A stretch of 12,469 nucleotides of DNA from positions 1 through 12,469 of the forward strand of contig CALBVQ010000058.1 in the NCBI GenBank assembly GCA_937969485.1, given 5' to 3'. The translations under genes and the position numbers were made by a program. The notes below the pieces were generated by a model, which ran no database searches, had not been told where the DNA came from, and saw nothing but the letters and a program-made list of their open reading frames with translations. Source of the DNA: an uncultured Saprospiraceae bacterium. Lineage in GTDB: Bacteria; Bacteroidota; Bacteroidia; Chitinophagales; Saprospiraceae. The stretch's first letter is position 1. Every line of letters starts with the position of its first letter. Shown in pieces: positions 1 through 7,800 of this stretch.

Positions 1-40
1 ATACTTAGGGAGAGACCGTAAATGGATGGTAGAGTGTGTT

Positions 41-201
41 ATACCAATTCCGTTTTAGAATTTCGCATATTTTCAAGTTTATAAAAGCAATTACTTCGTT
101 AGAAATACTCATGATAGCTAAGGCTATCCTTGCGTTTTCTGCCTTGTACTTGATTTAATAATTCTTGAATATAAAGTGAAACCTTAAAACAGAATTGGTA
201 T
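41..201. repeat. 161-bp imperfect inverted repeat, MITE-like
   Basis: The two halves of this stretch are imperfect reverse complements of each other. The ends are ATACCAATTC (41-50) and GAATTGGTAT (192-201), a perfect 10-bp terminal inverted repeat. Inside them, GTTTTA near 52 pairs with TAAAAC near 185. The centre is GATAGC-TAAG-GCTATC (113-128). Matching patches continue between, such as TTCAAG in the left arm and CTTGAA in the right. The trinucleotide TTA lies directly outside TACC...GGTA on both sides (39-41 and 201-203) and could be a target-site duplication. No open reading frame is present. Seen: the palindrome and termini. Inferred: a non-autonomous miniature transposable element or a folded intergenic repeat. 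A transcript from either strand would form a long imperfect hairpin. No second copy occurs in this window. Confidence 0.75.
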
Positions 202-543
202 TAGCTTGTGTGGCGCGTAGGAATGTTTTGCGAAGATGCATAACTGCGTGATGTTCTGAGTGCGTGAACATTGAAAGAAGGTCCGTAAGCAAAGAAATAA
301 AATTGATTAATTAGCATAAGTATTACAGTAACAGATATCTGTACTAAGGATTGCTATTATGGCTGAAATTGACTCTACCATATTCCGATACATGTTGACC
401 AGTGCTTGATTCTTTACAGACAGATGAATTGACAATAACTATATTTTTTTTCTGCAACAGAAGTTTTTTTTTGATAAAGTGTCACACTTAATAAAAACCT
501 GTGTATTACTCCATGAACACTTAAATTTAAAAAAGAAATAATT
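202..543. other. Intergenic region without a recognisable gene
   Basis: About 340 bases between the inverted repeat and the lipoprotein gene. I see no plausible coding frame, tRNA or rRNA. The last 130 bases are strongly AT-rich, with T-runs around 442-449 and 466-474, as expected upstream of a gene in this phylum. No clean match to the Bacteroidota promoter consensus (TTG, then TAnnTTTG) was found. Bases 1-40, before the inverted repeat, also show nothing identifiable. Confidence 0.6.
331..342. promoter_or_regulatory. Perfect 12-bp palindrome, possible operator
   Basis: ACAGATATCTGT is a perfect 12-bp palindrome. It can be lengthened to AGT-(A)-...-ACT if one A is bulged. It lies about 200 bp upstream of the lipoprotein start. 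It could be a binding site for a dimeric regulator, but a single palindrome of this length in AT-rich DNA is weak evidence, and no second copy was noticed. Confidence 0.2.
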
Positions 544-1530
544 ATGAAACAAATTTTGAAAACAGCGCTTATTGCCTTTATTATGGCACCGGTTATATTT
601 TTCACCTCATGTGAAGATAATCTTGAAACTAGTTGCGATGATTTTTTAATATCCATCGATTTTGCAATTAATGACACTACTTCTGTCAGTCTTACGGCTA
701 TTACGGAAGGCGGAACACCCGATTTTACATATGCTTGGAATACTGGTGAAACTACTGAAACAATCACAGTAACTGAATTTGCTACCTATTCTGTGGTTGT
801 AACGGATGCAAATGATTGTGTAGCATCTATCGATTTTAGCGTTGAAGCAGATTCAACAACTACTGTAGATTGTGACAGTTTATGGACGTATATCACCGAA
901 GATGCGGGATCAAGTACATCTGAATTAACAGCTAACACTTCTGGTGGTTCAGGTGTTTATTCGTATTTATGGTCGACAGGTGAAACGACAGAATCAATTA
1001 CGGTGACCAATACTGGTACGTATGGGGTTGCGGTTACAGATGATGAAGGTTGCATAGTTAATGCCGTTTATAACTATGTTCAAGGTGAGATTTGTAATTA
1101 TGATGTATCTATCGAGTTGAACATTGATCCAATAACTTCTGATACAACATTTACGGTTGTGATTGATACATTCGATATGAACGGAAGCTATTCATATCAG
1201 TGGTTTAATGGAGAGACAACTGCAAGTATTGGCTCTTCCGGGTATGGTGTTTATACAGTCACTGTTGTAGATGGTAATGGTTGTATTTTTGTCGTAAGCT
1301 ATAATTTTGAAGGAGGGAATCTTTGTGATGGTTTTGACGTAAATATACTTAGCTTTCCTGATTCTACATCTACACAAATTACCCTTGCAACTGATATTAT
1401 AGCCGAAACTTACATGTGGTCAACTGGAGAATTGAGTTCTGTAATTGAAGTCGAGCAGGGAAGTGGAGAATACTCTGTCACGGTTACCGATGAAAATGAT
1501 TGCGTTGCGGAAGACACAATTGAAATTTAA
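544..1530 (+). CDS. Surface lipoprotein with four SprB/PKD-like repeats
   Basis: A 328-residue secreted lipoprotein. Residues 1-22 form a signal peptide with lysines at 2 and 6, a hydrophobic core and the lipobox F-T-S-C, so lipidation is expected at C23. The mature protein starts C-E-D-N; acidic residues just after the lipidated cysteine are part of the surface-export signal of some Bacteroidota lipoproteins, so exposure on the cell surface is plausible. The rest is four tandem repeats of 68-79 residues beginning at C31, C110, C184 and C261. Each has the pattern Y-x-W-x-(T/N)-G-E in the middle, a (Y)SVxVTDxxxC strand near the end, and two cysteines that could pair. This resembles the SprB repeat of gliding adhesins and related PKD-like beta-sandwich modules. 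No enzymatic motif is visible. It appears to be a single-gene unit closed by the terminator at 1649-1690. A function in adhesion or surface binding is inferred. Confidence 0.85.
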   Translation: MKQILKTALIAFIMAPVIFFTSCEDNLETSCDDFLISIDFAINDTTSVSLTAITEGGTPDFTYAWNTGETTETITVTEFATYSVVVTDANDCVASIDFSVEADSTTTVDCDSLWTYITEDAGSSTSELTANTSGGSGVYSYLWSTGETTESITVTNTGTYGVAVTDDEGCIVNAVYNYVQGEICNYDVSIELNIDPITSDTTFTVVIDTFDMNGSYSYQWFNGETTASIGSSGYGVYTVTVVDGNGCIFVVSYNFEGGNLCDGFDVNILSFPDSTSTQITLATDIIAETYMWSTGELSSVIEVEQGSGEYSVTVTDENDCVAEDTIEI

Positions 1531-1648
1531 TTGTAACTTGAATTTAAGGTAAATTGCTTACTACGTCTGTAAATTCAACAGAACGCTAAATGCAAGTTTA
1601 CCTATGAGCGCTGACTTTCAATGTTAGTCTAAGGCTCAATCAGTTAAG

Positions 1649-1690
1649 AATCTTTCTTCTTGTCAATTGTTGACAGGAAGAAAGATTTTT
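1649..1690 (+). terminator. Strong intrinsic terminator hairpin before the sigma gene
   Basis: Left arm 1649-1666 and right arm 1670-1687 pair over 18 positions. Seventeen pairs are Watson-Crick and one is a G-U wobble (T at 1660 against G). The loop is TTG, and the right arm runs into a T-tract (1686-1690). This is a textbook Rho-independent terminator for + strand transcription, ending the lipoprotein transcript about 160 bp after its stop. On the opposite strand the hairpin is not followed by a T-run, so it looks one-directional. It ends only 17 nt before the sigma factor start codon, which leaves too little room for a full promoter after it. Confidence 0.85.
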
Positions 1691-1707
1691 CATCATTAAG
1701 AATTTAA

Positions 1708-2277
1708 ATGAAAGTAATAGATCGTAGTATAATAGATGCTTGTATTAGAAAGGAAAGAAATGGTCAGAAGGCCCTTTACTCTATTCTATTGCCTATGTTG
1801 AAACCGATCGTTTCCAGGTATTTGAGGAATAATCAGTATATTCTTGATGTACTCCAAGAGTCTTTTGTACAGATATTTAGAAATATTGACAAGTTCGAGC
1901 CTTCTAAGGGAAATATTAGCTCTTGGGCCTCCAAAATTGTTATCAATACTAGCTTAAATTATAATTGCAGAATCATCGGCATAAATACCTATGAACTTGA
2001 GAATGCTAATGTAATTGCTCAAGAAACTAAAGCAATCGAAAAATCAATGTGCATAAAGGACCTTAAGGAAGTTTTGCAAGCAATGCCTAAAAGTTATTAC
2101 CATGTATTTAATCTATACATAATTGATGGTTATGATCATGAGGAAATTGCGCAGATACTTGATATCTCAACTGATCTGTCAAGGAAAAAATTATCAAGAG
2201 CTAGAAATTGGATTAAGAACTCGGAGCTGATGAGAAACATTGTGGTGGTATTTTTATTAATAATTAATTGTTTGTAA
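1708..2277 (+). CDS. ECF-type RNA polymerase sigma-70 factor
   Basis: A 189-residue extracytoplasmic-function sigma factor, which directs RNA polymerase to a specific promoter set. Region 2 covers roughly residues 10-85, with the core-binding segment DVLQESFVQIFRNIDKF (47-63) and the promoter-melting segment around SSWASKIVIN (71-80). Region 4 covers about 119-172: the family signature MPKSYYHVFNLYIIDGY (126-142), then a helix-turn-helix around HEEIAQILDIS and the SRKKLSRAR recognition helix. The start fits the family, since residues 7-30 align with the usual first helix. Oddly, the protein does not stop after region 4 but ends in a hydrophobic tail, residues 177-189 (NIVVVFLLIINCL). The stop TAA is followed after one base by the ATG of the next gene, so translation is probably coupled. 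That arrangement and the partner's membrane topology point to regulation by a cognate anti-sigma factor. Target genes are unknown. Confidence 0.93.
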   Translation: MKVIDRSIIDACIRKERNGQKALYSILLPMLKPIVSRYLRNNQYILDVLQESFVQIFRNIDKFEPSKGNISSWASKIVINTSLNYNCRIIGINTYELENANVIAQETKAIEKSMCIKDLKEVLQAMPKSYYHVFNLYIIDGYDHEEIAQILDISTDLSRKKLSRARNWIKNSELMRNIVVVFLLIINCL

Positions 2278-2278
2278 G

Positions 2279-3913
2279 ATGGAGAATTTCGAAAATAGTT
2301 TTAGACAGAACCTCTCTAACGAAGAAGAAGGATTAACTCCATTCGAAGAGGCGCAATTGTGGGACTCCATAGTTGATGAATTAGGACCACTAGATTCAAT
2401 CCCTGCTGACACAGAAGGGTTGAACCTTGTCAAATGGGGGCTGCCTTTTATTGCTTTTTCCCTACTTCTTTTCATATGTACCCTACACCTAGTTCAATTC
2501 GATAATACTGCAGGCATCAGTTATGTGGATAGTAGTGAAGTCGAGGCTAAAAACTTATCTGCTGAGCAAATGCTAGAGCAGAAAAGTTCTATAAAGTCTC
2601 CAGAGTCAGTTACCAAAGATAAAAAGGCTATTGTAGTTAGTAATGAGTCAACTGATGACGTGTCTCCGTTAGATGACTTAACTAATGATCTGCAGAATAA
2701 GCAGCCCAGTAAACTAGAAATAGATACGGATACTGCCAGGCCAGCAGTTAGACCAAAAAAATACATGCAGGACGGCGATATAGAAATTGCAAAGGAAAGC
2801 AGCATTGAACCAGATATGAACGGTGAGCCTGACAACCAGTCTACCGTAAGTCGGGAAGATCTGGCTGCCTCCAAAAGTGGCACTGGTATTCCAGCAATTA
2901 TCGAAGCGGAATCTGCGCCTATTGAAGGTAATCGTGAAGAAGTTGCCATGGATAATAACACTACTTCTGAGGAAGAGCTCGCTAATTACATACCAAGCGA
3001 CGCTTCCAGTAATGCAGTAGAAACCGCTCTCGAGAGTGGACCAAATAAACATACCGATAACCCGGATGCAATGTCATATCAACCCTTGGTGGTTACAGAT
3101 GGTACTCGCGAGGATATAGATTTCTCGACCATTAAGATCCCTCACTTTGGCCTATTTGATTTGAATGTTCCAATAGTCAATTCGGAGCTTAAAAGGGCGA
3201 AAAAGAAACTTGTTTTTGATATTGGCTTAAATTCTGCTTTTGTTTCCTCAGGTATAGATTATTTCGGTAGTAATTCCGACTTAGTCACACGGAAAAATCA
3301 AACTGAAACGGGATATTATGGTTATAGTGTCGGAATAGATATATCAACTGTTTTTAGGAACAAATGGATAATTCATTCGGGCTTGGTCTACCAGGTTCAG
3401 AAAAGTATATTTGATGAGTCAATTTATAAAGATATTTCTGTCGATAGGAAGTACACGACGGGTATATTAGTGAATCAGGAAAACTATGAACTTATTGATG
3501 AATTTGAATTAGATACTGTTGGTGTCTATAGTTCACTTAACAGAGTCAGAAATGTCAATTCTTTCAGCTCTGTTGTGATCCCTGTGCAGTTTGGCTGGAA
3601 ATCCCCCTCGAGTAGGCTATCTTATGGAATACTAGTAGGTGCGAACATAAGGATTAGAACAGGCCAATCAGGTAAGTTGATATCGCTGGAGCAAGAGCTT
3701 TCTACACTGGATAACGGCAGTAACTTGTTTTACAATTCCATTAATATTGGTCTTGCAGTTACTCCATTTCTTCAGTATAACCTATCGCCAATTTCTAGTT
3801 TACAACTAAGTTATCAGTTGGCTGCATATAGACCTACTATATCAGTAGATCAGACAATCATGGTCACAAACTATACTAATTCCTTCCAGATTGGATTCCG
3901 ATATAGGTTGTAG
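2279..3913 (+). CDS. Predicted dual membrane-spanning anti-sigma factor (Dma-like), C-terminal beta-barrel
   Basis: A 544-residue protein encoded 1 nt after the sigma factor stop. Visible parts in order: an acidic N-terminal region (1-50, with PFEEAQLWDSIVDEL at 21-35) without a signal peptide, expected in the cytoplasm; one hydrophobic helix at about 52-73; a low-complexity linker rich in S, E, D, N and P (about 74-307); and a C-terminal region (about 308-544) of alternating beta-strand patterns with frequent Y/F/G, ending in FQIGFRYRL, as in PorT-like outer-membrane barrels. The linker is long enough to cross the periplasm. The layout matches the dual membrane-spanning anti-sigma factors reported in Bacteroides, where the N-terminus holds the sigma factor and the barrel sits in the outer membrane. 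Anti-sigma activity is inferred from position and architecture, since no classical zinc anti-sigma motif is visible. The alternative is a PorT-family barrel with an unrelated anchor. Confidence 0.78.
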   Translation: MENFENSFRQNLSNEEEGLTPFEEAQLWDSIVDELGPLDSIPADTEGLNLVKWGLPFIAFSLLLFICTLHLVQFDNTAGISYVDSSEVEAKNLSAEQMLEQKSSIKSPESVTKDKKAIVVSNESTDDVSPLDDLTNDLQNKQPSKLEIDTDTARPAVRPKKYMQDGDIEIAKESSIEPDMNGEPDNQSTVSREDLAASKSGTGIPAIIEAESAPIEGNREEVAMDNNTTSEEELANYIPSDASSNAVETALESGPNKHTDNPDAMSYQPLVVTDGTREDIDFSTIKIPHFGLFDLNVPIVNSELKRAKKKLVFDIGLNSAFVSSGIDYFGSNSDLVTRKNQTETGYYGYSVGIDISTVFRNKWIIHSGLVYQVQKSIFDESIYKDISVDRKYTTGILVNQENYELIDEFELDTVGVYSSLNRVRNVNSFSSVVIPVQFGWKSPSSRLSYGILVGANIRIRTGQSGKLISLEQELSTLDNGSNLFYNSINIGLAVTPFLQYNLSPISSLQLSYQLAAYRPTISVDQTIMVTNYTNSFQIGFRYRL

Positions 3914-4245
3914 AGTAGTTCTGTATAATACCTTGACGTGTTTTGTGATGCAAAGAGCGAAGGTGGGGTTATTATACCATATAGTATTATTGCAATTGAG
4001 CATAGATCACCTTGGAATTGACCAAGAAACTTATTGTTGATTTATCTGCTGTTATCCTACGGACTTTCGGACAAGGGAACCTACGAGATATATTTTGTCT
4101 TGAATTGTCTTCCACACTATTTTTTTTTGGCGGAAGCCATGAACTTAAGAATCATTGTGCCATTTAATTAGAAACAATACTATATCTTGCGATTGTTTTT
4201 GACACCCCTGACAATCAAGGGCGTTTACGCACTAAAAATGAGTAC
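3914..4245. other. Intergenic region of 332 bp, no gene recognised
   Basis: No convincing coding frame or stable RNA was seen. There is a short inverted repeat CTTGG-AATTGA-CCAAG (4011-4026) without a following T-run, a weak AT hairpin around 3970-3992, a T-run at about 4122-4130, and a 6-bp pair GATTGT (4191-4196) / ACAATC (4211-4216). None makes a clear terminator for the sigma/anti-sigma operon. A sequence near 4090-4100 (TATATTTTG) resembles the Bacteroidota -7 box TAnnTTTG but with one base too many in the spacer, so no promoter is called. Confidence 0.6.
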
Positions 4246-4632
4246 TTGATTAGGTATATAAAAGAGAACTGGAGAAAAATGATCCCCTTTGCTTTAGTTG
4301 GAGGGGTTTTCAATCTAATAGAACTTGGCGGTCCGTTCTTTATTATCAAAAATTTTGATTGGAATCCACAGCTAGCATATTCTTTATGCTTTTTCTTGGC
4401 TACAAGTGTCGCGTTTACTTTAAATACCTTTATTACTTTTAAGAGTAAATTCTCTTTGTCCAATGCCGGCCGCTACTATCTGATTTATGCTGGGGCGTGG
4501 GTGATAGGTTTAGTAATCATCACAAGTTTGAAATATTTTACTTCTATTTCTGCTGAATACCTTCATTTTTTTCCTGCGCCAACGGTGTATATTTGGAATT
4601 TTTTCATGTCCAATCGTTTCTTGAAGAAATAA
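4246..4632 (+). CDS. GtrA-family small membrane protein
   Basis: A 128-residue protein of four hydrophobic helices at about residues 12-34, 42-64, 75-96 and 104-122. The family marks of GtrA are present: the opening FALVGGVFNLIELG (15-28), the loop TLNTFITFKSKF (58-69) matching the usual LNxxxxF region, and the closing IWNFFMSNRFLKK. GtrA proteins are inner-membrane proteins linked to export or transfer of lipid-linked sugars for glycosylation of surface polysaccharides. The exact substrate here is unknown. The start is uncertain. The frame is open from 4168 but has no upstream ATG; TTG at 4246 keeps the basic KENWRK segment, while the first ATG is at 4279 (residue 12). An ATG at 4238 in another frame stops after three codons. 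The gene stands alone, with no glycosyltransferase beside it, which is unusual for the family. Confidence 0.82.
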   Translation: MIRYIKENWRKMIPFALVGGVFNLIELGGPFFIIKNFDWNPQLAYSLCFFLATSVAFTLNTFITFKSKFSLSNAGRYYLIYAGAWVIGLVIITSLKYFTSISAEYLHFFPAPTVYIWNFFMSNRFLKK

Positions 4633-4695
4633 TCTCTTGATTGTTTTATATTTATTTTTCTATATGTATTCTTATTATCAATAAGCTATAGATTA

Positions 4696-4703
4696 TATTT
4701 TTG
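4696..4703 (+). promoter_or_regulatory. Candidate -7 box (TATTTTTG) for the giant-protein operon
   Basis: TATTTTTG fits the Bacteroidota -7 consensus TAnnTTTG and lies about 160 bp before the start of the first giant gene. No clear TTG -33 element stands 17-21 bp upstream, and the region is very AT-rich, so the match may be chance. The surrounding 228 bp (4633-4860) carries no coding frame. Confidence 0.3.
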
Positions 4704-4802
4704 CGTAATATAACATACATTACATTTTTCTCTCATATAAAAAGGGTTTTGGTGCTAAAGTTGGCATACATAGACTGAAAGTTGGAAAAGGTGTGTCCGA
4801 TA

Positions 4803-4820
4803 GATTCATTTTTATGAATC
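4803..4820. promoter_or_regulatory. Perfect 7-bp stem / TTTT loop in the 5' leader of the giant gene
   Basis: GATTCAT (4803-4809), TTTT, ATGAATC (4814-4820) is a perfect inverted repeat ending 40 nt before the ATG at 4861. In RNA it would form a small hairpin in the leader. In DNA it could be an operator. No T-run follows, so it is not a terminator. Its role is unknown. Confidence 0.35.
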
Positions 4821-4860
4821 AGGGCATCTCCACTTTTGAATATCAAAAACTTAATTTATT

Positions 4861-7800
4861 ATGAGAAGTCTAAGACCTCAGAGTACTATTGAACTTTACA
4901 GCACCAATTTGGTGATCAAACTAATGCTACTATGCATTGGTTTATTTGTGAGTTCATTTGCTTTTTCACAAGCGACAGTCGAGCGCGCCGTTCAATGCTC
5001 TTGTATTGATAATAATGCGCCAACTGGCATTGCTCAATTCGAAGAAGAGATTGTTGTAAGTTCAGCAATAGGAGAGACATGGTATATAGAATCCGTGAGT
5101 GGATTTTATCAACTTAGTAGTCCTGTGCCACCCGCACAACAGGTCGAGTTTATGACTGGTGTAACTGGAGAAATACTTGCTGCAGATGGAGCAGGTAACT
5201 ACTCGCTACAGGGGCTGTTGGTGGAAGATGTGGGTTACTCCATCTTACTTTCTAACGGGTTAGATTCCGTTGAGTTATCTAATATTTTATGTGAATATCC
5301 AGCATCTCCCATCGTCGGAGATAATGCCGTTTGTGGGGCAGAGGTAGAGATCTACGCGGCCGCTAATTTTAATACTGCATATACAAATGAATGGGATGTT
5401 CTTACTCAAGGTACGATTATAGGTACTAACACTGAAGAAACTGTGACCGTGCAATGGGATGAAGATGCCACAGAAAATGGAGTTCTATCTTTAACAGTTA
5501 GTGGAGCTACAGGCTGCTCATCAACTTCATTTATTAATGTAGAATTTGAAGGAAACGTAACTTTGGCTTGTAACAATATAGTGCATGTATCTATAAATGG
5601 CGAATGTGGAGTTGATCTCAGTGTTGATGATGTGCTTGAAGATATGCAATATAATGATGATTCATATGAAATTACAGTAACTGACTTAGAGAGTGGTGAT
5701 GTACTTGATTTAGGGACTCCAGTAAGTGAGTACCTGTTTGACACGCTCGAGGTTTCAATCTTTCATAATTGCTCCACGAATAGCTGCTGGGGTTATTTAA
5801 TCATAGAAGATAAACAAATTCCTCAGTTGGTGTGTGTTACAGATACTGTGCGTTGTGATCTTGATGATTCACCTTCTATTACAGGTTTTCCTGTTCCAGA
5901 TGATGCAACAATAATCCCACAAGGAGTTAATGAATATACTGTTCTAAACTTCGATCCTTGTGGTCCAGCTGAACTTAGTTATACAGATGCATTTGTCGCT
6001 ATGAATTGTGCTGATCCTTTTGAAAGTAGAGTAGTAAGAACGTGGGTAATTACGGACTTTTCTGGTGACACCAATTCATGTGATCAAATAATAGAAAAAA
6101 CTAGAACAACTCTAGATGATGTAGTTTTTCCTGGCGATTGGGATGGAATTACAAATCCAGTTTTATCTTGTGAAGGTGGGTATCCGACTCTACCAAATGG
6201 TAATCCCGATCCATCATTTACTGGTTTCCCTACTGAGGGAGTATGTTCTCATATTGATGTAAGCTATGTAGATCTTATAAGTGAAGTGTGTGGTGCTACC
6301 TATAAAGTAGTTAGAAAATTCACGGCTTTTGATGAGTGTACAGGCGGAAGCATACAAGAGAATCAATTGATCAAGATTGAAGATAGCGAGGCACCTGAGT
6401 TTAATTGTCCATCGAATTTAGATTTTTATATAACGGAAACAACGGAATGTACAGCAGATATAACAACTCCTGCTGCGACTAACGTAGTAGATTGTTCAGA
6501 TGTGACATTCGAAGCTGAGATCGTTAAGATTAATAGTGCGGGTAATATTGCTGGTCTTATTGCTGCCATGTCTCCCGTATCAGGAGGATTCTTTGCAAGC
6601 GATCGCGAGATTGGAAGACATAGAGTGACTTATACAGCAACAGATGCATGTGGACTAGAATCTAGTTGTACGTTCATCATCGAAATTTTTGACAATACAC
6701 CACCTGTTGCAGTATGTGACTTGAATACTACAATTGCGATTGATACAGAAGGAACTGCGGTTGTGCCAGTGAGCACGTTTGATAACGGGTCTCACGATAA
6801 TTGTGAAATAGCTAGCATTCTTGTAAGTAGAGGACCTAATTCTTGTGGTGCTTCAAGTGGATTCGCTGAAAGTATCACCTTATGTTGTGCTGATGTAAAC
6901 ACGGAAGTGATGGTGACTCTACAGGTGACTGACGCCTCTGGTAATATAAATACCTGTATGGTAATGGTAATGGTTCAGGATAAGAAACTACCAGTTCTTA
7001 CTTGCCCGCCAAATATGACAATTTCATGTATTGATGACATCGATGACCTAAGTGCTTATGGTGAAGCAACCGTAACGGATAACTGCTCAGCTACGATCGA
7101 AGAGGTTGCATCTATCAATATTAATTCATGTTCTGTGGGGTCTATTTCAAGGACTTTTACGGCAACTGATGCAGGGGGTAATATGGTTTCATGCACACAG
7201 TTAATTACGGTGCAAGATCCTGACCCTTTAACCTATGGTCTTATTACTTGGCCAGCTAATTATAGCACGAATAACTGCGTTTCTCCGGACTTACATCCGG
7301 ATGATTTACCGTTCAATAATGCATATCCACAGATAGGAACCAACCAATGTTCGAATATCGTGGTGGATTTCGAGGACAAAACCTATACCAATGTAAATAG
7401 TATTGCATGTAAAACCATTCATAGAACGTGGATAGTAAAAGATCTTTGTAGTACAACTAATCCCGACGGATTCGAATTCCTACAGTTTCTTGAAGTAATT
7501 GACAACCAAGCCCCTCAATTTGAGGAATGTAGTAATAAGGTTCTTACAGGTACTTTTGACGAAGATTGCAGCTATGCAATTAGTTACAGTAAAACTGCAT
7601 CGGATCAATGTACGTCTCCTGAATTCTTATCATTCTCATATGTCGTTGATTTTTACAATGATGGAAACACTGATTTAGCTGCCAGTGATTCGCTTATTGA
7701 AGAATCATTTCCTGTAGGGCAGCATAGAGTAGAATGGACAGTTGAGGACGATTGTGGCAACCCTACATCTTGCGTTGAATTTATCACAATTGACGATCTA

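Noticed and set aside
202..300. Possible tRNA or small RNA in the GC-richer stretch
   Set aside because: I could not assemble a cloverleaf or a convincing hairpin with a T-run, so no RNA gene is called.
414..767. Minus-strand open frame of 117 codons overlapping the start of the lipoprotein gene
   Set aside because: It is antisense to a well-supported signal peptide and repeat domain, and its translation has no recognisable domain or secretion logic.
2521..3052. Two minus-strand open frames (146 and 112 codons) inside the anti-sigma linker
   Set aside because: They arise opposite a low-complexity, S/E/D-rich coding stretch, have Ser/Leu-rich shadow composition, and match no family I know.
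2279..3913. Plain PorT-type outer-membrane protein with a cleavable signal peptide
   Set aside because: The hydrophobic segment starts only at about residue 52 after an acidic stretch, which fits a signal anchor with a cytoplasmic domain better than a signal peptide.
4011..4026. Inverted repeat CTTGG/CCAAG as terminator of the sigma/anti-sigma operon
   Set aside because: The stem has only five pairs and no T-tract follows.
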